From contig NZ_AFWE01000218.1 of NCBI RefSeq assembly GCF_000222585.1, forward strand, positions 40,306 through 104,305: a DNA stretch of 64,000 nucleotides. Reading direction: 5' to 3'. Below, piece after piece: positions 1-7,393 of the stretch. Each line of letters starts with the position of its first letter. The first letter of the stretch is position 1. The stretch is from Vibrio scophthalmi LMG 19158. Its GTDB lineage: Bacteria; Pseudomonadota; Gammaproteobacteria; Enterobacterales; Vibrionaceae. The notes below the pieces were generated by a model. The model made no database searches, was not told the origin of the DNA, and saw only the letters and a program-made list of their open reading frames with translations. The translations under genes were made by a program, and so were the position numbers.

Positions 1-162
1 CTCGACATCTTGACGAGCGACGTCGGCATAACCTGCATAATTCTCTTCAACTAATCGAGTTAACTCGCGGAACTCATGCTGACATGCAACTTGGGCCGAA
101 ATAGTATGACTAAAGGCCACACTAAGAGTGGATAATAACGTCAAGCCGAATATCTGCCGCAT
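1..162 (-). CDS. Secreted protein, N-terminal fragment (cut by window edge)
   Basis: An ATG at 162 opens a frame that runs off the left edge after 54 codons. Residues 1-23 form a clear signal peptide: basic start (MRQ), hydrophobic core, and small residues (SA) before QVACQHEF. The early mature region (around HEFRELTRLVEENYAGY) loosely recalls the N-terminal helix of periplasmic S41-type peptidases, but too little is visible to assign a family. It reads leftward, separated by about 180 bp from the lipocalin stop, so it is probably its own transcription unit. Good confidence that it is a gene, low confidence on function. Confidence 0.6.
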   Translation of the reverse strand, partial: MRQIFGLTLLSTLSVAFSHTISAQVACQHEFRELTRLVEENYAGYADVARQDVE

Positions 163-260
163 TGGTTCCTCATGACTTTCGTTGATTGGTAAAATACATC
201 GGATAAAGAGCAGCTTGAGTCATGCATCTCATTCAATTGAATACGCTAGTATTCTATAGC

Positions 261-290
261 TATGCTTTTACTGATTATGCTTTTATTGAT
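261..290. repeat. Tandem 15-bp repeat, two copies
   Basis: TATGCTTTTACTGAT is followed immediately by TATGCTTTTATTGAT, one mismatch in 15. It lies in the gap between the lipocalin stop and the start of the leftward secreted protein, about 100 bp upstream of the latter. Probably a local slippage duplication; no function is implied. Confidence 0.7.
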
Positions 291-345
291 TAAACACATA
301 ACTCATCAGCACTCTCCGGCCTGATGACTCCACTTATTGTGTTAC

Positions 346-996
346 TTATTGATCTTGTTTTACAAAAATTAACTCGTCTGTATCAAAGCCCAATGCGTGT
401 GCTTTATGACGGAATTGATTCTTTAACTCTTCACTAACCGTTGGCGTTCGAGAGAGCAGCCAAAGATAGTCATAACTTGGGCCTGAAACAAACGCATACT
501 GATAGCCATCTTTATCCAGTTCAAAAATGACGTAAGAGCTATAAAAAGGCCCAAAGAAGGAAACTTGTAAGTAGCCTTGATCATCTTGATTAACAAAAAA
601 TGCCTGACCGCTAGCTTCGACCCATTCGCGCTCATCAGGATCATAACCACGATTTCTTACCGATATTCCGCCATTGGGTAGCTTAAGATAGTCTGCTGAA
701 ACCTGCTCAAGCCCTTCTTCAAAGGAATGATCAAGACGTGCGATCTCATACCAAGTCCCTAAATAGCGATTGAGATCAAAGTCATCAACCGGCTTAACCG
801 TATCTGGCATACCCAAACATCCATTAAGTAATGACAGACTGACCAGAGCAAGAATCCACTTTATTGATTTTTCACAGTAACTAAATAGCCTAGATGATAC
901 TTCATTAAACAAGACCAAGTGAAATAACTCCCTATACCACACTAAGTCGTCATCGTAATTGCGACGATGATGCCGACTAAACGATGAACTAAACAA
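346..996 (-). CDS. blc: Outer-membrane lipocalin lipoprotein (Blc/VlpA-like), start uncertain
   Basis: Bacterial lipocalin, expected to bind lipids such as fatty acids or lysophospholipids at the outer membrane. The conserved core YLGTWYEIARLDHSFEEGL carries the lipocalin GxW motif, preceded by a lipobox (LLNGC) whose Cys should be lipidated. The coordinates use the longest frame, from a TTG at 996 with AGGA seven bases upstream. That start places the lipobox Cys at residue 60, far too deep for a lipoprotein signal. No ATG, GTG or TTG lies in frame close enough to the hydrophobic segment; the nearest in-frame TTGs give leaders of about 32 residues. A GTG sits one base out of frame before a run of five A at about 869-873, suggesting a lost base. 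The mature domain is convincing; the start is not. Confidence 0.8.
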   Translation of the reverse strand: MFSSSFSRHHRRNYDDDLVWYRELFHLVLFNEVSSRLFSYCEKSIKWILALVSLSLLNGCLGMPDTVKPVDDFDLNRYLGTWYEIARLDHSFEEGLEQVSADYLKLPNGGISVRNRGYDPDEREWVEASGQAFFVNQDDQGYLQVSFFGPFYSSYVIFELDKDGYQYAFVSGPSYDYLWLLSRTPTVSEELKNQFRHKAHALGFDTDELIFVKQDQ

Positions 997-1235
997 CTAA
1001 CCGTCCTACACGTATTGGTTACTATCAAGCGTTAAGCAAATGAAAGCCATTGTTAAGTTTGGAATTTGCCGCCCAACAGCGCAAAATGAGAGATGGCTTA
1101 AATTATCGTCCACGACTATTGGTTATTTGGTGACTAATTTTGCTTCTAAGTCGATTTATTAAATATCGCTCTTCTCCTTCAAAAGAGAGTTAATTTGAAG
1201 TACAAGTTACCGAAAACGAAAGAATTCCAATAAGA

Positions 1236-1256
1236 AAAGGGGCACGAAGCCCCTTT
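1236..1256 (-). terminator. Rho-independent terminator of the pha operon
   Basis: AAAGGGGC, loop ACGAA, GCCCCTTT forms an 8-bp stem about 50 bp past the phaC stop. On the minus strand it is followed by a T-rich tail (TTTTCTTATT). Confidence 0.8.
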
Positions 1257-1303
1257 AAGATCAAACATAGATGTTGACGATCGTTTATCAACAACCGTGC
1301 CGA

Positions 1304-3088
1304 TTAGGCCATTTCTTCCTGCTCAATCGGCAACACTTGTTTTACATACTGGCCCGGGGCTTTTTCTATCGCCGGGAATTGTTCATTCCCTTGCGGATAA
1401 GGCTCTACCTGTTCGTCAGGATTAAAACCTAATAGCCATTCATGCCAATGATTCCACCAAGAACCTTCATGATGATCGGCATTAGCCAGCCACTCTTCTG
1501 CGTTCTCATCAAGGCTATCATTCGTCCAGTAACCATACTTGTTTTTGGCCGGATGGTTGACGATTCCTGCAATGTGTCCAGACTCACCAAGAACGAAAGT
1601 TTTGTTACCGCCCACATTGAGCGCACCACGGTATGTCCCTTGCCAAAGAGCAATATGATCTTCTTTTGCTGAAATAAAATAGCTTGGGATTTTGATCTTA
1701 TCCAAATCAATCCACACACCACCAATCTTGACCCCTTTGTCTTGAACCAGCTTGTTTTCAAGATAAAGTTCACGCAACATAAAGTTGTGTGTTGGCGCGG
1801 CAACATTGGTGCTATCGCTATTCCAGTACAACAAATCAAAATCTACCGGACTGACCCCTTTTAGATAGTTGTCAACGTAGTAATTCCAGTACAGACTGTT
1901 CTCACGAAGTAAGCTGAACGTTACGCTCAATGAACGTCCATCCATATAGCCTTTCGCGTTATTCTGAACTTCAATTGCGTTAATTACTGACTCATTAATG
2001 TATGCGCCAACTTCTCCAGGCTGAGCAAAATCAAGTAACGTAGTAAAGAAGCTGGCACTCTTAATACGTTTTTTCATTCGCTTCGCGGCGTAGTAAGCAA
2101 TGGTCGACGCGAGTACCGTGCCACCAATACAATAACCAGCTGCGTTAATTTGCGATTGCCCCGTAATATCCTCGATCGCTGATACGGCTTTAGCGACCCC
2201 TTCTGTTACGTAATCACCAAACTCAACTTTATGTTGTGCTTGCCCTGGGTTACGCCACGAGATCATAAATACACTATGCCCCTGCTCTAAGAGCCAACGA
2301 ACCATTGAGTTCTTTTCACGGAGATCTAGGATGTAGTATTTATTCACGAAAGGAGGAACGATGAGGAGCGGTGTCGCATGCACTTGTTTAGTCAGTGGAC
2401 GGTACTGGATTAGCTCAAAAAGATCATTTCGATAAACGACATCCCCTTGAGTGTTGGCTACATCATCACCAAGACGGAAAGCGTTATTGTTGGTCATACG
2501 GACCTTCAATATGTCTGCACTCGAGTCTAAGTCATGCTTAAATTGATCCAAGCCAGCAAGCAGATTTTCGCCGTTTTGTTCAATTGTCAGTTTAAGTAGG
2601 TCAGGATTGGTCGCGATGAAATTGCTCGGTGACATTGCATTGAGGGCTTGTCTGGAAAAGAACGTTAGACGTTCTTTGGCTTTTTCATCCACGCCTTCGA
2701 CGCTATCGATGGTTTCTAAATATGTTTTGCTGAACAGTAGATATGACTGTTTAATGAAGTTGAAAACCAACTCATTTTGCCAACTTTCACTACTGAAGCG
2801 CTTGTCGCCTTTCTCTGCCGCCACGATAGATTCCGTGTTGCCAGTCAACGCCACACTTTGCCAGATTTCAAGCTGCTGCTTCCACCATTTCGCTTGAATT
2901 TCGAGCAAAACCGTCGGTTGATTTGCAGCATTTTCTAACAATTTTGCCGTGTCTTCGAAGTTAACTTCTTGCATGGCTTTATTAAGCGGCGTATTTGCGG
3001 ACGCCCTGTTTAGTTCGAGATCTTTCCACCACTGTTGATTGGATTCCTGGAGCTTCACAAGGTAGTCCGAAAAGAAGTGTTGAAACAT
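1304..3088 (-). CDS. phaC: Class I polyhydroxyalkanoate synthase
   Basis: Polymerises (R)-3-hydroxyacyl-CoA, mainly 3-hydroxybutyryl-CoA, into PHA on the surface of cytoplasmic granules. The protein has 594 residues, the usual size for class I PhaC (about 590). An N-terminal PhaC_N region (about 1-240) precedes the alpha/beta-hydrolase catalytic domain. The modified lipase box GYCIGG puts the nucleophile at Cys320. Asp477 (in AKEDH) and His505 (in ESGHIAG) complete the triad, at spacings like those of the Cupriavidus enzyme. It is the last gene of phaB-phaA-phasin-phaC, about 60 bp after the phasin gene, and is followed by a terminator. No phaE partner is needed for class I, and none is present. 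Confidence 0.95.
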   Translation of the reverse strand: MFQHFFSDYLVKLQESNQQWWKDLELNRASANTPLNKAMQEVNFEDTAKLLENAANQPTVLLEIQAKWWKQQLEIWQSVALTGNTESIVAAEKGDKRFSSESWQNELVFNFIKQSYLLFSKTYLETIDSVEGVDEKAKERLTFFSRQALNAMSPSNFIATNPDLLKLTIEQNGENLLAGLDQFKHDLDSSADILKVRMTNNNAFRLGDDVANTQGDVVYRNDLFELIQYRPLTKQVHATPLLIVPPFVNKYYILDLREKNSMVRWLLEQGHSVFMISWRNPGQAQHKVEFGDYVTEGVAKAVSAIEDITGQSQINAAGYCIGGTVLASTIAYYAAKRMKKRIKSASFFTTLLDFAQPGEVGAYINESVINAIEVQNNAKGYMDGRSLSVTFSLLRENSLYWNYYVDNYLKGVSPVDFDLLYWNSDSTNVAAPTHNFMLRELYLENKLVQDKGVKIGGVWIDLDKIKIPSYFISAKEDHIALWQGTYRGALNVGGNKTFVLGESGHIAGIVNHPAKNKYGYWTNDSLDENAEEWLANADHHEGSWWNHWHEWLLGFNPDEQVEPYPQGNEQFPAIEKAPGQYVKQVLPIEQEEMA

Positions 3089-3147
3089 AATGCAACTCCT
3101 ATGATCGGAAAAAGCCGCCTTAATCGATAAGGCGGCAAAGTCAGTGG

Positions 3148-3495
3148 TTATGCTGGAGTCACTGTCTTAAGGTTTTCCGAAGTGAGTTGCTCAACATCAT
3201 CTTTAAACTCTTGAGCAATTGATTGAAGCTTAGTGCTGTCATTAGTCATTTGCTGAGAGAGCTTAGATAATACATTAAGCTGCTGGCTATTGAATGCCGT
3301 TAGAGACGTCACATCTCTTACTTCACCCGCTGCTTTCATCTGCGTTAGGCCCATTTCGCTGTAAGTGCGAATAGCATTCAGTTGAAGCTCCGTAAGAACT
3401 TCCACATTCTTAGTGACAAGCTTATTGAATTTTACGTACGGCTCTAGGGTTTTTTCAGTTTGATCGCTAAAGTTTTTGAAAAAGTCTGTATACAT
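3148..3495 (-). CDS. phaP: Phasin, PHA granule-associated protein
   Basis: A 115-residue, largely helical protein with no signal peptide or membrane segment, fitting the phasin_2 type that coats PHA granules and controls their size and number. The opening MYTDFFKNF and repeated amphipathic stretches rich in Gln, Leu, Thr and Lys are typical of Vibrio phasins. The ATG at 3495 is chosen because AGGAGT lies just upstream; the longer frame would run into phaA. It sits between phaA and phaC, which supports the call more strongly than the low-complexity sequence does. Confidence 0.85.
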   Translation of the reverse strand: MYTDFFKNFSDQTEKTLEPYVKFNKLVTKNVEVLTELQLNAIRTYSEMGLTQMKAAGEVRDVTSLTAFNSQQLNVLSKLSQQMTNDSTKLQSIAQEFKDDVEQLTSENLKTVTPA

Positions 3496-3520
3496 GACTA
3501 ACACTCCTAAGTGATTGATA

Positions 3521-4735
3521 TTAATTCCATTTGATTGATTTAACGATGACAGCGGTACCCATACCTCCGCCAACACATAGAGATGCAACGCCATACTGGC
3601 CGTTACTTCGATTTAATTCATGAATCAGTGATACTAAAATTCGATTGCCCGATGCCCCCAAAGGATGACCAAGCGCAATAGCGCCACCATTAGGATTTGC
3701 TTTGTCAAGGATGCTGTTGACCGGGACGTTATGCTCTTCGGCAAGGCGATGAATAACCCCCAACGCTTGCGCAGCAAAGGCTTCGTTCAATTCATAGCAA
3801 TCAATGTCATCTGTCGCTAACTCTGCTTTGGTAAGAGCTTTTGTGACTGCCGGAACAGGGCCTAAGCCCATAATTTTCGGATCTAAGCCAGCTTGAGCAT
3901 AGCTCACGACTTCTGCAAGAGGCTTTAGGTTGTGTTGCTTAACAGCACTTTCACTCGCAAGAATCACTGCACTCGCACCATCATTAAGACCCGACGCATT
4001 GCCTGCCGTAACCGAACCTTCTTTATCAAAAGCAGGTCTGAGTTTTTGTAAACTCTCTAGCGTCGCGTTTGCTTTCGGATATTCATCAGTATCGAATACT
4101 AGCGTCTCACGACGAACCTTGACTTCAACCGGTGCGATCTCTGCTTTAAAGTTCCCACCTTCAATCGCCGCAACCGCCTTCATCTGACTGGCCAAGGCAT
4201 ATTGATCTTGCTGCTCACGCGTAATACCGACTTCTTTGGCGACATTTTCTGCCGTCACACCCATATGGTATTGATTAAACACATCCGTGAGGCCATCGTT
4301 AATAAGCAAATCCGTCAGAGCCATATTTCCCATCTTATGACCATCTCGGATTTGGCTTGGCACGATGAATGGGATTTGAGACATCACTTCAACTCCAGCG
4401 GCGACGATGATGTCACCATCCCCAGAGCGAATATGGCTGATCGCATCCATCACGGTTTTCATGCCACTCCCACACACCATGTTTAGGGTGTATGCAGGTG
4501 TCGTTTCAGGAATGCCTGCAAACATAGCGGCTTGGCGACCAACACTCATGCCCTGGCCTGCACCAATAACGTTACCGACGATAACTTCATCGATGAATTC
4601 ATTATTAATCTGGCTCTGTTCCAGTGCTGCTTTAATCGCTACTGCTGCAAGATTTCCCGCATCTGTGTTTTTTAGCGCCCCACCGAAAGAGCCAATTGCG
4701 GTACGTTTTGCCGCAACGATATAGACTTTTTCCAT
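3521..4735 (-). CDS. phaA: Acetyl-CoA C-acetyltransferase (beta-ketothiolase)
   Basis: Condenses two acetyl-CoA to acetoacetyl-CoA, the entry step of PHB synthesis. The 404 residues match the thiolase family (about 390-405). Cys88 (NMVCGSG) is the acyl-accepting nucleophile, His357 lies in the GHPLGASG motif, and Cys387 (SLCVGGGMG) is the C-terminal acid/base. The ATG at 4735 is eight bases from AAGGAG; the TTG two codons earlier sits too close to that site. Located between phaB and the phasin gene, so biosynthetic PhaA is more likely than a degradative AtoB, although sequence alone does not separate them. Confidence 0.93.
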   Translation of the reverse strand: MEKVYIVAAKRTAIGSFGGALKNTDAGNLAAVAIKAALEQSQINNEFIDEVIVGNVIGAGQGMSVGRQAAMFAGIPETTPAYTLNMVCGSGMKTVMDAISHIRSGDGDIIVAAGVEVMSQIPFIVPSQIRDGHKMGNMALTDLLINDGLTDVFNQYHMGVTAENVAKEVGITREQQDQYALASQMKAVAAIEGGNFKAEIAPVEVKVRRETLVFDTDEYPKANATLESLQKLRPAFDKEGSVTAGNASGLNDGASAVILASESAVKQHNLKPLAEVVSYAQAGLDPKIMGLGPVPAVTKALTKAELATDDIDCYELNEAFAAQALGVIHRLAEEHNVPVNSILDKANPNGGAIALGHPLGASGNRILVSLIHELNRSNGQYGVASLCVGGGMGTAVIVKSIKWN

Positions 4736-4750
4736 TATCAATACTCCTTG

Positions 4751-5491
4751 TTATTGCATATGCAAGCCGCCATTTACCGACAAGGTTTCCCCTGTGATAT
4801 AGGCACCTGCGTCACTAACAAGGAAGCTAACGGCTTGAGCAATCTCCTCAGGCTCAGCCAAACGACTCATTGGGATTTGGTTCTTGATAAACTCCAGCGC
4901 CTCAGGCTTCATCATTTCAACCATAGGTGTCATCGTGTAACCAGGTGCGACAACATTAACCGTCACGCCACTACGAGCACCTTCGGCAGCAAGCGCTTTA
5001 CTGAAACCGATCATGCCGGCCTTCGCTGCACTGTAGTTAGTTTGGCCGAACTGACCTTTGATTCCGTTAACCGAAGAGATATTCACAACACGCCCACCAC
5101 CCTTTTCACACATTGCGGCAAACAGAGGTTGAGTAACATTGAAAACACTATTTAGGTTAGTCTCGATAACTTCTTTCCAAGCATCCGCGGTCATTTTTTT
5201 AAACACGCCATCGCGTGTAATGCCTGCGTTATTGATCACGACGTCAATCGTTCCCTCTTCAGTCAGCAACGTCGCAAGACGGTCGGCACACTCTGCAGTA
5301 TTGGTCACGTCTAGTTCAAACAGACGTACCTGATCTTCTGTAAAGTGTTTTTCTGCAAACCATTTTTGCGCACATCCCAACTTGCCCGTGTAATAAGTCG
5401 CAATTACACGGTAGCCATCAGCGACCAGTTGTGAGGAAATAGCAGATCCAATTCCGCCTTTAGATCCTGTGATCAAAGCGATCTTTTTCAT
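4751..5491 (-). CDS. phaB: Acetoacetyl-CoA reductase, NADPH-dependent
   Basis: Short-chain dehydrogenase that reduces acetoacetyl-CoA to (R)-3-hydroxybutyryl-CoA for PhaC. The 246 residues show the nucleotide-binding glycine motif near the N-terminus (TGSKGGIGSA, residues 9-18), NNAG at 87-90, and the catalytic set Ser140, Tyr153 and Lys157 (YSAAK). The C-terminal part (GGLHMQ) matches PhaB proteins. The ATG at 5491 follows GGAGT. It is the first gene of the pha operon, so the operon promoter should lie in the AT-rich gap upstream. A FabG-type reductase is the main alternative; context favours PhaB. Confidence 0.93.
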   Translation of the reverse strand: MKKIALITGSKGGIGSAISSQLVADGYRVIATYYTGKLGCAQKWFAEKHFTEDQVRLFELDVTNTAECADRLATLLTEEGTIDVVINNAGITRDGVFKKMTADAWKEVIETNLNSVFNVTQPLFAAMCEKGGGRVVNISSVNGIKGQFGQTNYSAAKAGMIGFSKALAAEGARSGVTVNVVAPGYTMTPMVEMMKPEALEFIKNQIPMSRLAEPEEIAQAVSFLVSDAGAYITGETLSVNGGLHMQ

Positions 5492-6478
5492 CAATAGACT
5501 CCATTCTTAACAGCAAGGTAAATAGACAAAACTATTTTCAAATATCAAACATTTAATTAGTTCAACAGGTGAATTTGTCATCCAGTCAATATCTATGCAT
5601 CGACTTGTTCTATTAATTAAAACTAATCCGGAATTATGACACTTCAAATAAATCGCAATATTATTTACATAAAGTTGAGGAAGATCCCATAAGGAATGAA
5701 ATGTTGTATTACTGTTAAATTGATTTATGCCATTGATTTACAATAACTATTTAAATGTCAGATTTGTAATTTGTTCTACAAGCACTTGAATAGCCAATGA
5801 TTTATGATTTTCCATTTTGTTTTCATTAAATAATATCAATAACTTACAAAATGACCGCTATTTGATAGAAATATTAAATAAATAATATAAACAATAAAGC
5901 TCGATTTAGACTTTAGTCGCACCATTTAAATAACATTAATATCAACAAAAGCAGCAAATCCATATATTTAATGGATTTTTAATCGCAATATATCTATTCG
6001 ACGAAAGTCGCAACCAAAAGAAATACCATAAAAATAAATGGCAGGGTGAAAGGTACAAAAAACCCAGCAACATGTGCTGGGTTGGCAAAAACAAATCAAT
6101 TATTCCTTGGCAGTGGATTGATTCGAGTGGTAGTGACCTACGACGTAAACAATGATCAAACCCACATTTTATATGTAAGGCTCTCTTTGTTGCCTAGTCC
6201 ACCTAGCCAAATAAACATTTCAAATCAGTAAGACACAAGCACAACATTCACTACCCGCCTCTTCTTAGACTAAGAATCGAACAAATATAGTGCCATTTTT
6301 ACAGCTGAAGTCAGCTTGTTACTCATGGGGAACTCACCCTTACTACACAGTTGTGCAGTATATTTAATTTTATTTTGAGATCAACGTTTATTTTCCACGT
6401 GGTCAATAAACTAATCTTAATGAAATCTTAGAGAATTTCTGGTAAAAGTACGCGGTTAGTTAGGGTTGGTAATTACGA
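5492..6478. other. Long AT-rich intergenic region between phaB and tetR
   Basis: About 990 bp with no convincing protein gene. The first 550 bp upstream of phaB are very AT-rich and should hold the pha promoter, but no single -35/-10 pair stands out. The strong hairpin at 6061-6083 is described separately. Leftward frames upstream of that hairpin include an 18-codon one (6326 to 6270); none has a good Shine-Dalgarno. A 61-codon rightward GTG frame at 6046-6231 runs over the hairpin and looks spurious. Confidence 0.6.
6055..6083 (-). terminator. Orphan rho-independent terminator, leftward
   Basis: AACCCAGCA, loop ACATG, TGCTGGGTT: a perfect 9-bp stem. On the minus strand the stem runs into six T (GGGTTTTTTGTACC); on the plus strand no T tract follows. 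No annotated leftward gene lies between this hairpin and the divergent TetR gene, so it probably ends a small RNA, leader or short peptide transcript. Confidence 0.7.
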
Positions 6479-7246
6479 ATGACCGAAAGAAAACAAGGGC
6501 GTCGAAGTGCACAAGACGCTGAGAACACCAAACGACAAATTATGATGGTTGCGGCCGATATGTTTTGTACACTCGGCTATGAAAGAGTGTCGCTGCGCAA
6601 TATCAGTGAGCAAGCTGGCGTTTCACACAGTTTGATCCGCCACCACTTTGGCAGTAAAGAAAAAATTTGGCATGCCATTAGTGATGAACTGCATAAGTTT
6701 ATGGGTAGTTATCTACATACCATCATCGATAACCTACCGAATCAAGCACCCGCTAATGAACGGCTTTATCTGTTTTCAGTTCGTTTACTCGCACATATGT
6801 TGATGTTTAAACAACCAATACAGCTCATCGCTGATGCCGTGCGTCAAGAAGATGCCTTATTTGACTACTTTATAGACCGTTCTGGCCAATTAGAAGCGCT
6901 GGTGAATAATATGGCCGAAGAATACAACCATTCGTTCCCGGAAACGCCGGTGAAAGTATGGGAAATAAAGTGGCAAATGATCATGTATGCGCATGGGGCT
7001 GCCAGCCTAACACCTTTTTTAAGTGAAACTTGGTCAGATGAAACTGATGACATCAATCAATGCCTACTCAATCACTGGCAGATGTTTAATCAAATCACCG
7101 CCACGCGCTTCCAAATCGCACCAGATAAGCGCTTAAACCCTGTAAGTGTCGCTGATTTGATTTACCCAACTGAATGCTTCGATCCTGCACAAGTGATCAA
7201 GGGTTGCGACAGGCAAGAGAACAGTACTGATAGCGGCGAAGAATAG
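6479..7246 (+). CDS. TetR/AcrR-family transcriptional regulator
   Basis: A 255-residue one-component repressor or activator. Residues about 15-65 form the TetR DNA-binding domain, with the HTH at VSLRNISEQAGVSHSLIRHH and the usual HFGSKEKIW after it. The rest is a ligand/dimerisation domain with little sequence identity to name a ligand. It is transcribed away from the pha operon across the 990-bp gap, so it may control pha, the orphan transcript or itself, but this is only positional. The tail ending GCDRQENSTDSGEE looks disordered. A hairpin shared with the end of tssM follows. Confidence 0.85.
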   Translation: MTERKQGRRSAQDAENTKRQIMMVAADMFCTLGYERVSLRNISEQAGVSHSLIRHHFGSKEKIWHAISDELHKFMGSYLHTIIDNLPNQAPANERLYLFSVRLLAHMLMFKQPIQLIADAVRQEDALFDYFIDRSGQLEALVNNMAEEYNHSFPETPVKVWEIKWQMIMYAHGAASLTPFLSETWSDETDDINQCLLNHWQMFNQITATRFQIAPDKRLNPVSVADLIYPTECFDPAQVIKGCDRQENSTDSGEE

Positions 7247-7277
7247 CGTATTACTGACCCGATTATTGCCAAACGTC

Positions 7278-7311
7278 AAACGCCGCTACTCCTTAAAGGA
7301 CAGCGGCGTTT
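7278..7311. terminator. Convergent hairpin between tetR and tssM
   Basis: AAACGCCGCT and AGCGGCGTTT pair over 10 bp around a 14-base loop that itself holds CCTT/AAGG. T tracts are short on both sides. It lies between two converging genes and probably terminates both. Confidence 0.6.
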
Positions 7312-7393
7312 CCATTTGCATGCATGTCGCAGTCGCTGCCCATTAATTGATGTAAGTCATCAAGTGATCGTCATATCACTCGATGACCTTATT

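Noticed and set aside
6046-6231. 61-codon rightward frame between phaB and tetR
   Set aside because: GTG start without a ribosome-binding site, runs directly through a strong terminator hairpin, and the product has no recognisable features.
6270-6326. 18-codon leftward frame (MSNKLTSAVK...) upstream of the orphan terminator
   Set aside because: Too short and only a weak GGTGAG upstream; kept as part of the orphan transcript idea but not called as a gene.
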